A DNA stretch of 64,000 nucleotides from Borrelia sp. A-FGy1 (GCF_014084025.1 NZ_CP043682.1:587582-651581); one strand, 5' to 3'. Shown: positions 38,648-49,162, numbered from the stretch's first letter. The notes: a model not told the origin generated them from the sequence alone. Numbers and translations are program-made.

Positions 38648-40849
38648 ATGAATGATGATTTAGTAGATATTAAATTAAAAAATATGAAGTTTTTTCTCTA
38701 CTTTCTACTTTTTGTTTTTATTTGCTTTGGTTTGCTATTTATAGGACAATCCTGTTTAAATTATAAAAATGAACATATTGAACGTGTTAGGTCTGATTTT
38801 TATCTGTTTTCAAGTAATGTGGAATATCGGTTTAAAAATAGATATGAGTATGCTAAGGATGTTCTTAATAATCTTGCTAAGGATAATAATGTTTTAAATA
38901 TTTTGCATAATGCTTCAAATAGTTTTATTTCAAGTATTGATTTGAAATCTATGTATGATTTGAACACAAGCAGTGCTTTATTTTTAAATTCAAAAGAATT
39001 TGATGAGGTAAGTAAGATTTTTGAGGGGATATCTTTTTCTAATAATTCTTTAGAAGGAATTTTTTATATTCCTATTGGACAAAATGTACTACTTTCAGAT
39101 AAAAGTTTTTCATTTTTGGGTATAAATAATATTATAGAAGATCCTATTTATCTTGTTCCTGCAAGAAATAACGTTGCTTATTATTCAAGCTATAAGAGAA
39201 TTAAGAATAAATTTTATTCTGTTGTAAGTATTCCTGTTGTTAATAATAATTCTATTGTAATGGGTATACTATGTTTTATGGTTTGTTTTGAAGATTTGTT
39301 GAATGGTATAGCAAATCAGTTTAATTCTTATCTTAAGACTAATAATAAAAGTTATGAATTTTTTGTTGTTGATAGAGACTTTAGTCCTTTGCTTTTAAGT
39401 TTTAGTGACATAAACATTGGAAATTTTTCGGAAGCTTATGAGAATAGTGTTTTGCATAGAGCTGTAAATTATATTAAGACAGATTTTAATATTTCAAAAT
39501 TTATTTTTAAACATAGAAATTCTTCCTATTTATTAAATTCTTCTCAGATTGAAGGAGCTGTTATTCAAGGTGTTATTTTTAATATAAGTGCTCTCCCTGT
39601 TGGGTTTCAGTCAGGTGCATTGTTTTTCTTAGGGTTTTTGTTTGTCTCTTTTTTCATTTTATTTTACCTTTGTAATAGGTTGATTTTACCTATTATGGAA
39701 GATTTTAGGGTCATGATTAATCAAAAAAGAGTGAAAGGAGATGCTTTAGGAGTTGACTCTCCTGTAGAGGTTAGATATAGGTCTTTTATTTTTTCTTACA
39801 TTAGTTCTGAATTTGATAGCCTTTTTTTAAGTGCTACTAATGCTGTTAATAAAATTAAAGATTATGTAAAGGAGTTAGACACTTATTTAAGTGATATGAG
39901 CATTCCTGAAGAAAGAATAGAGAGGGCTAATAATAGTCTTTTTACTTATGAGAGGATAGGAGATACTTTTTCTAAATTTGAAAAAACAATAATTAATATT
40001 TTGAAAGATTTTGAATCAATATCTGATCCAATTAGCGAACATAATAAAAACGTATCAGATATTGCTACTAAATTTGAAGAAAATGCTATTGCTTTTTATG
40101 GAATAGACAAAAACCTTGAAATTTTTAATAAAGTTGTTGTAGCAAATTCTATAAATATTGAAAGTGTAAAAGTTAAAGTTTTTGAATTAAATTCTATTTT
40201 TGAAAATATTAATATGAATTTTTCTGAGCTTTTGTCACAAACGAATAATCTGCAGAGTGCAAATAAACTTTTAGTATCAATATCAAGTCAGACAAATATG
40301 CTTGCAATGAATGCAGCTATTGAAGCTGCTAAGGCAGGTAATGCAGGTAAAAGTTTTGCTGTTGTTGCAGAGGAGATTAGAAAGCTTGCCATAAATTCCA
40401 GTAAATATTCAACAACTATCAAAGATGAACTTAAAATAGTTAATAGTATTATTTCACTTATAAGTACAGAGATAGATAGTGTTTATAAAAATTTTATGGA
40501 TATACAGGATAATGTTAATAATAATTCTATTCAACATGAAAGGATAAATGCTACACTTGCTAAGCACATAAAAGAAATTGGATATTTTAAAGATAAATAT
40601 TTATCTAATGATATTAAAATTAAGGATGCTAAAAATATGTATAAGGAGATATTTAATAGTTACTTTTTTATTAACGGAAAGTTTAATAATTTAAATAACG
40701 ATTTAGGTGAGTTTAAGGTTTCTAAGATGAGCTTGGAAGCATTAGAACCTTTACGAGAGAATATTGCTTTAGTTAATGAATTTAAAGAAAAAGTTATTAG
40801 TATAAGAGATATTATTAAAAATATTAATAATGAACTTCGGTATGTTTGA
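38648..40849 (+). CDS. Transmembrane methyl-accepting chemotaxis protein (mcp3-like)
   Basis: The 733-residue receptor has a first span at about 14-34 ([20 protein letters not shown]), a periplasmic sensory region, and a second span near 325-348 ([20 protein letters not shown]). The cytoplasmic part carries the tip [20 protein letters not shown] then [18 protein letters not shown] near 540-580. A standard HAMP is hard to see; the segment after the second span is longer and rich in charged residues. The ATG follows TTGGAGAG. It ends one base before the stop of the convergent murB. By position it is BB0597. The periplasmic domain shows little similarity to that of the divergent mcp2-like gene, so the ligands probably differ. 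Confidence 0.9.
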   Translation: MNDDLVDIKLKNMKFFLYFLLFVFICFGLLFIGQSCLNYKNEHIERVRSDFYLFSSNVEYRFKNRYEYAKDVLNNLAKDNNVLNILHNASNSFISSIDLKSMYDLNTSSALFLNSKEFDEVSKIFEGISFSNNSLEGIFYIPIGQNVLLSDKSFSFLGINNIIEDPIYLVPARNNVAYYSSYKRIKNKFYSVVSIPVVNNNSIVMGILCFMVCFEDLLNGIANQFNSYLKTNNKSYEFFVVDRDFSPLLLSFSDINIGNFSEAYENSVLHRAVNYIKTDFNISKFIFKHRNSSYLLNSSQIEGAVIQGVIFNISALPVGFQSGALFFLGFLFVSFFILFYLCNRLILPIMEDFRVMINQKRVKGDALGVDSPVEVRYRSFIFSYISSEFDSLFLSATNAVNKIKDYVKELDTYLSDMSIPEERIERANNSLFTYERIGDTFSKFEKTIINILKDFESISDPISEHNKNVSDIATKFEENAIAFYGIDKNLEIFNKVVVANSINIESVKVKVFELNSIFENINMNFSELLSQTNNLQSANKLLVSISSQTNMLAMNAAIEAAKAGNAGKSFAVVAEEIRKLAINSSKYSTTIKDELKIVNSIISLISTEIDSVYKNFMDIQDNVNNNSIQHERINATLAKHIKEIGYFKDKYLSNDIKIKDAKNMYKEIFNSYFFINGKFNNLNNDLGEFKVSKMSLEALEPLRENIALVNEFKEKVISIRDIIKNINNELRYV

Positions 40850-40850
40850 T

Positions 40851-41768
40851 TTAAATTTTATCTTTAAATCCAATATATAAAATTTCTTCTTCAAGTAAGA
40901 AACCTGTTTTTGTTTTTACTTCATTTTTTACTCTTTGTATTATTTCTTTAACATCTCTGGCACGTGCATTTTTGTTATTTATAATAAAGTTTCCATGATA
41001 TTGTGAAACAGATGCTTCTCCTATTTTTAATCCTTTTAGATTGCATTCTTCAATTATTTTTCCGGTAGGCTTTAAAAAATTTTTATTGTTTTTAAATGTA
41101 CTACCGCTACTTGGGAAGAGATAGTGACCTCTATTTATCCTATTTTGTTTATTATTTTGCATAATATTTAAGATATGTTTTTTACTTCCTTTCGATAAAT
41201 TTAGTGTGGCTTTTAATATTAAGGTATTTTTGTTTTGAAATGGAGAAATTTTGTATGAAAATTCATTCTTTTCAAATTTTTTACAGATTGTTTGGCCGTC
41301 TTCATCTACAAAAACAATTAAATCTAATATTTCAGAAATTTCTTTTCCAAAGGATCTAGCATTCATCCAAATAGCACCTCCAAGTGTGCCAGGAATTCCG
41401 TATATAAATTCTAATCCACTTAATTTGTTTTCCAGTGCAAAATTGCATAGCTTTTCAAAGTTGGCTCCGCATTCAGCAGTAATTTTATTACCTTGAAGTG
41501 TGATTTTATTCAAATAACCAGTGTACACTATAGGAAAATTAATTTCTTCTTCATCATTTATTAATAAATTTGAGCCTCCTCCTAAGATAAATATTTTAAT
41601 TTTTTCCTCTATTGCTTTTTTAAATATGTTTTCTGCTTCTTTTATGGTTTTGGGTACTAAAAATATATTAGAAAGGCCTCCTATTTTATATGTAGTGTAA
41701 TTTGCAAGATTTTCTTTAGTAGGAGTAGTATTGATTTTTTTGAGAAAATTATTGATATATTTAGACAT
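40851..41768 (-). CDS. murB: UDP-N-acetylenolpyruvoylglucosamine reductase
   Basis: MurB is the FAD/NADPH enzyme that completes UDP-MurNAc. The 305-residue protein is the short type II form. It shows NYTTYKIGGLSNIFLVPKT, FILGGGSNLLINDEE (FAD binding), FIYGIPGTLGGAIWMNARSF, the catalytic serine in LFPSSGSTFKN, and the C-terminal FIINNKNARARDV ending in EEEILYIG. The conserved catalytic Glu is likely within that last motif. The stop lies one base from the mcp3-like stop on the other strand. No strong Shine-Dalgarno site precedes its ATG. Confidence 0.95.
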   Translation of the reverse strand: MSKYINNFLKKINTTPTKENLANYTTYKIGGLSNIFLVPKTIKEAENIFKKAIEEKIKIFILGGGSNLLINDEEEINFPIVYTGYLNKITLQGNKITAECGANFEKLCNFALENKLSGLEFIYGIPGTLGGAIWMNARSFGKEISEILDLIVFVDEDGQTICKKFEKNEFSYKISPFQNKNTLILKATLNLSKGSKKHILNIMQNNKQNRINRGHYLFPSSGSTFKNNKNFLKPTGKIIEECNLKGLKIGEASVSQYHGNFIINNKNARARDVKEIIQRVKNEVKTKTGFLLEEEILYIGFKDKI

Positions 41769-41997
41769 GTTTTTAAATTTTATACTAAAGAGTTGATTTT
41801 TACAAATTTGGTCCAGGCCCTAAATTTTTAGTGATTATCTTGTTAAGTAGATTTATAAATTTTATAAATTTCATTATTGATGAGTTTGTCAAATTAGGGT
41901 TTTTATAATAGACTACTATAGTAAGTTGGGTTAAGATTTTTAGGAAAAATTCGTTTTTGAGTTTGTTCATTTCTAAAATGAGCTTTTGATAGGATTT

Positions 41998-43431
41998 ATG
42001 ATTCTTAAGTTATATAATACAAAGACAAAAAAAATATCTGAGGTAAAAAATTGTTGTGAAACTAAGGTCTATGCTTGTGGTCCTACTGTTTATAATTATG
42101 CGCATATCGGCAATCTTAGAACGTATATTTTTGAAGACTTACTTATTAAAACTTTAAGGCTTTTAGGCTATAGTGTTAATTATTCAATGAATATTACTGA
42201 TATTGGCCATTTAACAGGTGAATTTGATGAAGGTGAGGATAAAGTAGTTAAAGCTGCAAAAGAGAGAGGACTTACAGTTCATGAGGTTAGTAAATTTTTT
42301 ACTGAGGCTTTTTTTCGTGATTGTGAAAAATTGAATATAGTATGTCCTGATAATGTTCTTATTGCAAGTAAATATGTAACTCGCATGATAGAAGTTGTAA
42401 AAGTTCTTGAAAAGGATAATTTTACTTATTTTGCGAATGGGAATGTTTATTTTGATACTTCTCGTTTTAAAAATTATGGTCAAATGGCTGGTATTAGTAC
42501 AAGTAAAGTTTTTAATTCTGTTTCTAGAGTTGAAATGGATGTATCAAAGAAAAATAAAACAGATTTTGTTTTATGGTTTACAAATTCAAAATTTAAAGAC
42601 CAAGAAATGAAATGGGATTCACCTTGGGGTTTTGGTTATCCAAGTTGGCATTTAGAATGCGCTACAATGAACTTAGATTGTTTTAAAGAAACTCTTAGTA
42701 TTCATTTGGGAGGAGTTGATCATATTGGAGTTCATCATATAAATGAAATAGCTATAGTTGAATGTTATTTGAAAAAATCATGGTGTGATTTATTTGTGCA
42801 TGGTGAGTTTTTGATTATGGAAAATGAAAAAATGTCAAAATCAAAGGGTAATTTTATTACCATTAAAGATCTAGAAAATTATGGGTTTTCTCCTCTAGAC
42901 TTTAGATATTTTTGTTTAACAGCACACTACAGAACACAACTTAAATTTACATTAGATAATCTTAGGGCTTGTAAAATAGCTAGGGAAAATATGCTTAATA
43001 AGCTGGTCTATCTTTATTCTTCACTAAACCAATTTGACATTTCACTACTTAATAAGGTTTATAAACTTTGTTTTGAAAATAAATATTATAATAATTTTTT
43101 GGAAAAAATAGCTTTTGATTTAAATATTCCTCAGGCTTTAGCTTTACTGTGGGATATTGTTAAAGACAATAACTTAGAGGCTTTTTTAAAGCTTAGACTT
43201 GCATTTAAGTTTGATGAAGTTTTGTCTTTAAATTTAAGAAAAGAGGTTCTAAAAGCTATTAAGAAAGATAATGTACATATTTATGATTGGATGAATTCTT
43301 TACTAAAAGAGAGACAAAATGCAAAATTAAGAGGAGATTTTAGTCGTGCTGATGAGATTAGGGATTATTTTATTTCTAAGGGATTTGTTTTAATTGATAC
43401 AGAAGATGGAACTAAGGTTAAAAGAGGTTAA
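41998..43431 (+). CDS. cysS: Cysteinyl-tRNA synthetase
   Basis: The class I synthetase charges tRNA-Cys. I use ATG 41998 (477 residues, [11 protein letters not shown]), which gives the family's usual start; a TTG 12 bases upstream is in frame. Zinc-site Cys and the HIGH box are seen in [20 protein letters not shown]. Further zinc ligands are in [11 protein letters not shown] and the His-rich [15 protein letters not shown], and the KMSKS loop is [12 protein letters not shown] near 278. The C-terminal part carries [19 protein letters not shown]. It heads a run of plus-strand genes to 47013, with the next start 3 bases after its stop. Confidence 0.96.
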   Translation: MILKLYNTKTKKISEVKNCCETKVYACGPTVYNYAHIGNLRTYIFEDLLIKTLRLLGYSVNYSMNITDIGHLTGEFDEGEDKVVKAAKERGLTVHEVSKFFTEAFFRDCEKLNIVCPDNVLIASKYVTRMIEVVKVLEKDNFTYFANGNVYFDTSRFKNYGQMAGISTSKVFNSVSRVEMDVSKKNKTDFVLWFTNSKFKDQEMKWDSPWGFGYPSWHLECATMNLDCFKETLSIHLGGVDHIGVHHINEIAIVECYLKKSWCDLFVHGEFLIMENEKMSKSKGNFITIKDLENYGFSPLDFRYFCLTAHYRTQLKFTLDNLRACKIARENMLNKLVYLYSSLNQFDISLLNKVYKLCFENKYYNNFLEKIAFDLNIPQALALLWDIVKDNNLEAFLKLRLAFKFDEVLSLNLRKEVLKAIKKDNVHIYDWMNSLLKERQNAKLRGDFSRADEIRDYFISKGFVLIDTEDGTKVKRG

Positions 43432-43434
43432 GAA

Positions 43435-44994
43435 TTGGCAAAATCTTTTATTGGCAAATATTTTGTTTTATTCTTGATTTTTCTTGCTTTTTTGAGTTTA
43501 TTTATTTTTTCTGGATTTTTGTTTTATTTGAAACCTGTTATTTATGAAATATCTCCTATTCCTGCATCACATGAAAATGTTATTGTAATTAAAGGACGTT
43601 ATTTAGGAAATAAGGTAGGAGATATTAATATTAATGATAATTATTTAATGAAGAGTAGCATTATTAGTTGGAGTGATGAGAAAATAGTTTTTAGAATTAC
43701 GGATGAAATAAATTCGGGTCTTGTTTTTATAAGGAGCGAACAGGGGTTTAGTAATGAGCTTTTTCTTGTAATTAGGAGACAAGTACCAGTTAGGCTTGAA
43801 GTAAATAATAAGCCATTTCTTTTCGCTACTCAAGATTTAAGTTTAATGACTAATATACCTGTTATATTGAGAGGTAGAAATTTAGCTTCAGATTTTTCTG
43901 TTGTTGAAATATTTGTTCAAACAAATCAACAATGTTATAAAGTTCTTCCTCAAAATATGATAAGAGTATCCAAAGATGAGATCGAATTTATACCTCCAAA
44001 AACTTTACGTAGTAAAGGTAAGATTTTTTTATTGATTGATGGTGTTAGGAGTAATAAAGTTCCCTTTAATTTTAAGTCAAATTTTTTTAAGTGGACTTTA
44101 GATAAAGTTAAAAATTTTAAGATATCTCAGAAAATTTATTTTGTGCAGGCTTTTGATAAAGATACTAAACTTAAGTTTGATGATATTAACTTCAATGTTT
44201 TTTATTTAGTTCCAATTAAAAATGAAAGGCAGAAAATTAAATTTTCAAATAATGAGGGTACTAGTCTGTCTTTAAATAATTTATTTTTTGAAAGTTTGAA
44301 AGTTGATAAACATTATTTAAAGTTTGAAATTGAAACTTATAGATTAAATTTGGAAATTTTGGAAAAACAGTCTTTATATGATATTAAAGTAAATAAAAAT
44401 CATGATATGTATGAATTTAAGACATATGTTTTGAATAAAATGAGTAGTTATTTATCTTATGAATCACTTGATTTAAATCCAATTACTTTGAATATTAGCA
44501 AAATAGACAGCGAGTCAGCTTATAAGTTATCTAAGTCTATTATCGATGCTTTAACATTGCATTTTAGGATTACAGATAATAGTTTGAGTTTGGGTGAATC
44601 TATTAAGAGAGGAGAAATTTCTAAAGATAATCTGATTATTCTTACTAATTTGTTGTTTTTGAGAAAAGGAATACCTTTAAGAACAGCGGTTGGATTTTAT
44701 TTTGATTCTGAGTCTTTTAGTCTTAAAAAACATGTTTGGTTTGAATTTTTTTTAGATCAAGTTGGATTTATTTATTTTGATATAATAAATGCAGTAGTAT
44801 TTAAGAACAGTTCTAAGTATTTTTTGAATATGACAGAGAATTATATCCATTATGGGTACAAGGAAGATTTTGATAATTATTTTCCGTCTAATGAATATAT
44901 AGATTTAGGGTTGTTAAAATATAAAAGCTTAACAAATCATAATTATTCTCTGAATTATAGTTTTACTTTGGAGGAATATATTAATGATAGATAG
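43435..44994 (+). CDS. Membrane-anchored IPT/TIG and transglutaminase-like protein lacking the catalytic Cys
   Basis: The 519-residue protein starts with TTG 43435 after AGAGG and has one N-terminal membrane span (FVLFLIFLAFLSLFIFSGFL), so the rest is likely periplasmic. Residues about 38-105 fit an IPT/TIG beta-sandwich (ISPIPASHENVIVIKGRYLG); a second similar domain seems to follow (about 110-205). Near 390-450 is a transglutaminase-like core: FLRKGIPLRTAVGFYF, then KKHVWFEFFLD, then IYFDII. In active enzymes a Cys lies about 20 residues before the GIPxR motif. Here that region reads GEISKDNLIILTN, with no Cys, while the His and Asp positions are kept. It is therefore probably a non-catalytic binding protein. 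It overlaps glyA by 11 bases. Confidence 0.65.
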   Translation: MAKSFIGKYFVLFLIFLAFLSLFIFSGFLFYLKPVIYEISPIPASHENVIVIKGRYLGNKVGDININDNYLMKSSIISWSDEKIVFRITDEINSGLVFIRSEQGFSNELFLVIRRQVPVRLEVNNKPFLFATQDLSLMTNIPVILRGRNLASDFSVVEIFVQTNQQCYKVLPQNMIRVSKDEIEFIPPKTLRSKGKIFLLIDGVRSNKVPFNFKSNFFKWTLDKVKNFKISQKIYFVQAFDKDTKLKFDDINFNVFYLVPIKNERQKIKFSNNEGTSLSLNNLFFESLKVDKHYLKFEIETYRLNLEILEKQSLYDIKVNKNHDMYEFKTYVLNKMSSYLSYESLDLNPITLNISKIDSESAYKLSKSIIDALTLHFRITDNSLSLGESIKRGEISKDNLIILTNLLFLRKGIPLRTAVGFYFDSESFSLKKHVWFEFFLDQVGFIYFDIINAVVFKNSSKYFLNMTENYIHYGYKEDFDNYFPSNEYIDLGLLKYKSLTNHNYSLNYSFTLEEYINDR

Positions 44995-46237
44995 AGATGT
45001 ATTTGATTTAATTGAAAGAGAATATAAAAGAGAGAGAGAAAGCATTAAACTTATTGCTTCAGAAAATTTTGTATCGTCAAATGTAAGAAAAGCTGTAGGT
45101 AGTATTTTGACTAATAAATACGCTGAGGGCTATCCTTTAAAGAGATATTATGGAGGTTGTTTTGTTGTTGATGAAATTGAAAATTTAGCTATATCAAGGG
45201 CAAGGAAACTTTTTGGGGCAAATTATGCTAATGTACAGCCACATAGTGGTTCTCAAGCCAATATGGCTGCAATAATGGCCCTTATTAATCCTGGCGATAG
45301 AATTCTTGGAATGGAATTGTCTCATGGGGGGCATTTGACTCATGGAAGCAGAGTTAGTTTTTCTGGGATATTTTTTAATACTTATTCTTATGGGGTATCA
45401 AGGGACACTGAGACTATTGATTATGATGAAGTAATGGACTTAGCTAAGAAATATAGACCAAATTTAATAATAGCGGGTGCTTCTTCTTATTCGAGGGAAA
45501 TTGATTTTAAAAAGTTTCGTCAGATAGCAGATGAAGTTTCTGCTTATCTTTTATGCGACATTGCTCATACGGCAGGGCTTGTTGTTACAGGTTTTCATAA
45601 TTCTCCTGTTGATGTTGCGCATCTTACTACAAGTACTACTCATAAAACTTTAAGAGGCCCTAGAGGAGGATTAATCATTTCAGGTAAAGAATTTAAGAGA
45701 ATGGTTAGTTCTAACATGAAGGAAAGGTCACTTGAGACTTCTATTGATGCTTGCGTTTTTCCAGGTATTCAGGGAGGACCTTTGATGCATGTTATTGCGG
45801 GAAAAGCGATAGCTTTTGGTGAAGCTTTAAGGGATGATTTTAGAAATTATATATCTAAAGTAATAGAGAATACTAAAATTATGGCTGACTATTTTAGTGC
45901 AGAGGGTTTTAGAATAGTTAGCGGAGGAACAGATAATCATTTATTTTTGGTTGATCTTGGTGTGTTAGGTATTACAGGAGCTGATGCTGAGAAAATTCTT
46001 GAGGGTGTAAATATTACGATTAATAAAAATACTATTCCTTTTGATTCAAGAAACCCTTCTATAACTTCTGGTATTAGAGTAGGTGCAGCAGCTATTACTT
46101 CAAGAGGTTTAGATAAAGACGATGCTCTTAAGGTTGCTAGCCTTATTATTAGGGCGTTAAAAGCTAAATCAGAGGGTGAATATAGGAAAATAAAGAGGGA
46201 AGTTATAGAATTTATTAGTAGTTTTAGTATGCCTTAA
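44984..46237 (+). CDS. glyA: Serine hydroxymethyltransferase
   Basis: The PLP enzyme interconverts serine and glycine with tetrahydrofolate. The 417-residue protein has LIASENFVSSNVRKAVGS, YAEGYPLKRYYGG, NVQPHSGSQANMA, the Asp of LLCDIAHTAGL, and the PLP lysine in STTHKTLRGPRGG near residue 222. The ATG at 44984 follows TTGGAGG and lies within the last codons of the preceding gene. Glycine production may matter for the FemAB-type bridge reaction as well as for protein and one-carbon needs; that link is my inference. Confidence 0.96.
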   Translation: MIDRDVFDLIEREYKRERESIKLIASENFVSSNVRKAVGSILTNKYAEGYPLKRYYGGCFVVDEIENLAISRARKLFGANYANVQPHSGSQANMAAIMALINPGDRILGMELSHGGHLTHGSRVSFSGIFFNTYSYGVSRDTETIDYDEVMDLAKKYRPNLIIAGASSYSREIDFKKFRQIADEVSAYLLCDIAHTAGLVVTGFHNSPVDVAHLTTSTTHKTLRGPRGGLIISGKEFKRMVSSNMKERSLETSIDACVFPGIQGGPLMHVIAGKAIAFGEALRDDFRNYISKVIENTKIMADYFSAEGFRIVSGGTDNHLFLVDLGVLGITGADAEKILEGVNITINKNTIPFDSRNPSITSGIRVGAAAITSRGLDKDDALKVASLIIRALKAKSEGEYRKIKREVIEFISSFSMP

Positions 46238-46260
46238 TTTTAATTTATAGGTTATTTGTT

Positions 46261-47013
46261 TTGTTATCTAATTTATTTCAAATTTTCTTTTTGTTTATAT
46301 TGTTTATTTTTATTTTAAATCCCTTTATTTTAAGCATATTTTTCATGCTTATTGTTTTTTTGATAATATCTAGTCTTTTGGGTGGATTTAAGGTATATAC
46401 AACAAGAGATTACTTTCATTCTAAGGTAAGAGAGTTCGAGTTTTACAAGTTATCTTTTTTGCTTATGGCTAAGTTAATTTCTATTTTGGGATCAATGACA
46501 GGAGAACAGTTAAATTATATTAACTTCATCATTAATTCTTTAAATTTATCTGAAAGACATAAAACAGAGCTTTATAATATATTCCATTTTTCCATTACTA
46601 AGAACAGAAATGCAGACAAAATATTATATGCATTAAAGCTTGGATATTTTCAACATAGAGATCTTTTTATTTGGCTTGTTTCGACTCTTAAAGAAATTAA
46701 TAATTTGGCTAGATATAGAAATTCAGATGGCGATAAATTTATTCTTTATATTATTTCTTTTCTTGAGCTTGATTTTGAAAGTTACAATACTTATAAGGAT
46801 ATTAAAATAGAAATTATTAATCCTTATGAAGTATTGGGTTTAAAGTACGATTCTAGTGATAATGATATAAAAAGAGTATATAAAAAGTTAGTTATTCAAT
46901 ATCATCCAGATAGATTTGCAAATGAACCTATGAAACAAAAGGAGGCTAGTGAAAAATTTATTAAAATTCGAGATGCTTATGAAAAGATATGTAGAGAAAG
47001 AAATTTGAAATAA
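46261..47013 (+). CDS. DjlA-like membrane-anchored J-domain protein
   Basis: This 250-residue protein starts with TTG 46261 and has a hydrophobic N-terminus (about 5-40). A helical middle region (about 75-175) of the size of a TerB-like domain follows, then a C-terminal J domain: NPYEVLGLKYDSSDNDIKRV, then the intact HPD in VIQYHPDRFANEP near 214, then FIKIRDAYEKI. The layout (membrane anchor, TerB-like domain, J domain at the end) is that of DjlA, which stimulates DnaK ATPase at the membrane. The TerB assignment is tentative. It follows glyA by 23 bases and precedes a strong hairpin. Confidence 0.8.
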   Translation: MLSNLFQIFFLFILFIFILNPFILSIFFMLIVFLIISSLLGGFKVYTTRDYFHSKVREFEFYKLSFLLMAKLISILGSMTGEQLNYINFIINSLNLSERHKTELYNIFHFSITKNRNADKILYALKLGYFQHRDLFIWLVSTLKEINNLARYRNSDGDKFILYIISFLELDFESYNTYKDIKIEIINPYEVLGLKYDSSDNDIKRVYKKLVIQYHPDRFANEPMKQKEASEKFIKIRDAYEKICRERNLK

Positions 47014-47025
47014 AGGGAAAATACA

Positions 47026-47062
47026 TAATCTTCTGAGTAATAGAGATTAACTCAGAAGATTA
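47026..47062. terminator. Strong bidirectional hairpin between the DjlA-like gene and p66
   Basis: TAATCTTCTGAGT (47026-47038) and ACTCAGAAGATTA (47050-47062) form a perfect 13-base-pair stem around an 11-base loop. T-rich sequence follows on the plus strand. It lies between convergent genes and can serve both. Confidence 0.8.
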
Positions 47063-47116
47063 TACTTTTATTTGAATAAAATAATTTTTTATTCTTTAAA
47101 TAATTTTATTTGTTTT

Positions 47117-48925
47117 TTATTCATCAAAAGCAACCTTGAATGCTAAAAATGCACTTCCCATTTTATCTTTTTTTGCAAGTAGATTATTTGAATCCCACCC
47201 AAATGTAATTGTTGTAAATTTTATTATTTTCTCTAGTTCGATCCCGGCTTTTAGATATAATTTTTTATCTGAATCTTTAAATGAGCCTAAAATATGAGTG
47301 CCTACATATGGAGTTATATATGTTTTTGATGATATAGATTCTACAGGTATAGCATAGTCAACATATAAAGCAGCTCCAATCTTAGCAGCGTTTACAAATG
47401 AAATATTATTGGTATCTTGCTTGGTATCAGTAGCATCTTGATTAAGAAGAGCAATAATATCATCTGTATTAGGTTTTTCTTTTAGTAAGTCATAAATTCC
47501 ACCTGAAATTATCCATCCAATCCCAGGAAGGATTCCTTTTTTATTATCCTCATAAGTAGAGATTTCTACATTTAAGGTTTTAAATGCTTTTTTTGCAATA
47601 TCGTTTATTAACTTTTTTCTAGAAGAGGGTTTATATAAATTTTGTCCATAATTAATTCCAATTCCAATTCCAGATTTTTTATCTTGTTCTCCAAATATTC
47701 TTGTGTTGTAAGAATCTTTTCCTTTAATTTCCCATGATTCTTTTTCCCCTTCGTCTTTATTCCAAGCGAGGCCTATATTAGCTCCAACAGAGAATGCAAA
47801 ATTAGTATTTCTAGCTTGACCAAAGTTAAGTTTATTTTCTGCTGGATTGAATTTATTTTTTTCGTCTGTATTTGCTTTTTTGGATATGTGTCCAAATGTG
47901 GAGAAATCGCTTGCAAAGAAATCTATCCCCAAATCAGTTCCTGTATGTAAAATTAAGTAAATGTTCTTATTATTTACTTTTGTAAGACCAATCTTGTATT
48001 GAAGACCAAGAGAGGTCATAATAGATGGATTAGATAAAGTTGGAACAAATAAGTCAGATCCAATAATAGCATTATCTTTTAATCCATATGTTATTGATGA
48101 TTTATTAAATGTTTTATTTCCAAATGCTCCTGAAACTCCAAAATTTAATTCAATTGGAGTTTCTGCTATAACAGTTGGACTGTCTTTTACTAATTCATTT
48201 TTTATTGGGCTCCATTTGACTTGAGTTCCATAAAGCAAACCAGCATAAGTATTGTTATAAGGTCTATCTTTTTTTTTCTTTTTTTCTTCCTCTGTGTCTT
48301 TTTCATGGATTTTGCCGTGGTTTCTGTTACCTGTTCCTGTTGCTCCAATAGCAAGTATAAGTTCTAATTGTGGGAGTTTATATCCAAATTGTAATGTTCC
48401 TATTTTTTTATCTGTGCCTCTTGCAAGGATTGTTTTTCTTAAAGCTCTATCATTACTTGGTAACCCATAATAGTCACTTTTAATGCTAGTTATAGGAGCA
48501 AAGCTAAACAATGATTCTTGATTAAAATCAAAGTCAGTCATTGAATTCATTTTAATATAAAAATCATATATTTTTATTTTTGTTATGATATCGCCTAAAT
48601 CAAGTTTAAAAGTGGAATCCTTTTGTCCTTCGACTTTTAAGGCCAAATCTTCTATTTTGATATAAGCTGAGAAAGGATCATTTTTGCCCAATTCTGCATT
48701 TTTTCCAAATGGTAGAAACTTAATTCCTATTTTACTTTTATTTTCCAATCCAGGAATTTTTTCATCCATGTCTAGCCTAAACTCACTTGTATTTTCAAAT
48801 TCAAATTTAGGTTTCCATGGATCTAAATTAATTTCATTTTTTTCTGTTGTTGTTTCTTGTGCAAAACTCTGCGTAAAAGTGGTTAATAGCAGACCAAAAA
48901 CACATGATATTAATTTTTTAGTCAT
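47117..48925 (-). CDS. p66: Outer-membrane porin/adhesin P66
   Basis: The 602-residue protein has a signal peptide ending QSFAQ and a body rich in alternating beta-strand segments. It ends FLAFKVAFDE, without the usual terminal aromatic. The N-terminal mature part (INLDPWKPKFEFENTSEFRL) and sequences such as DSNNLLAKKDKMGSAF match the Borrelia P66/Oms66 family as I know it. P66 forms large-conductance channels in both Lyme and relapsing-fever species; in Lyme species it also binds beta3 integrins. The residues responsible for integrin binding cannot be checked here. A low-complexity Lys/Glu stretch (DTEEEKKKKKDR) lies near residue 212. The ATG follows AAAGGAG. Confidence 0.9.
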   Translation of the reverse strand: MTKKLISCVFGLLLTTFTQSFAQETTTEKNEINLDPWKPKFEFENTSEFRLDMDEKIPGLENKSKIGIKFLPFGKNAELGKNDPFSAYIKIEDLALKVEGQKDSTFKLDLGDIITKIKIYDFYIKMNSMTDFDFNQESLFSFAPITSIKSDYYGLPSNDRALRKTILARGTDKKIGTLQFGYKLPQLELILAIGATGTGNRNHGKIHEKDTEEEKKKKKDRPYNNTYAGLLYGTQVKWSPIKNELVKDSPTVIAETPIELNFGVSGAFGNKTFNKSSITYGLKDNAIIGSDLFVPTLSNPSIMTSLGLQYKIGLTKVNNKNIYLILHTGTDLGIDFFASDFSTFGHISKKANTDEKNKFNPAENKLNFGQARNTNFAFSVGANIGLAWNKDEGEKESWEIKGKDSYNTRIFGEQDKKSGIGIGINYGQNLYKPSSRKKLINDIAKKAFKTLNVEISTYEDNKKGILPGIGWIISGGIYDLLKEKPNTDDIIALLNQDATDTKQDTNNISFVNAAKIGAALYVDYAIPVESISSKTYITPYVGTHILGSFKDSDKKLYLKAGIELEKIIKFTTITFGWDSNNLLAKKDKMGSAFLAFKVAFDE

Positions 48926-49093
48926 TCATATCTCCTTTATTGTAAGATTTAAATTTATTAGAACTTTTAAATAAAATGCATTTTGAGATATCAATCAACA
49001 TTTAAATAATAGTTTAAGTATTAGTAAATTTATGATATTAATATTTAAATAAAAATTCAAGTATTTTTTAGTTTATATTGCTTATCATTGAAT

Positions 49094-49122
49094 AAGACTA
49101 ACATAAATATTTTGTTAGTCTT
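49094..49122. terminator. Hairpin downstream of the lactate permease gene
   Basis: AAGACTAACA (49094-49103) pairs with TGTTAGTCTT (49113-49122), ten base pairs with a nine-base loop, about 40 bases beyond the lctP stop. The T-tract is poor on the minus strand, so termination efficiency is uncertain. Confidence 0.6.
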
Positions 49123-49162
49123 GTTTATTTAAGCACTTAATTTAATATTTATTATAATTAAT

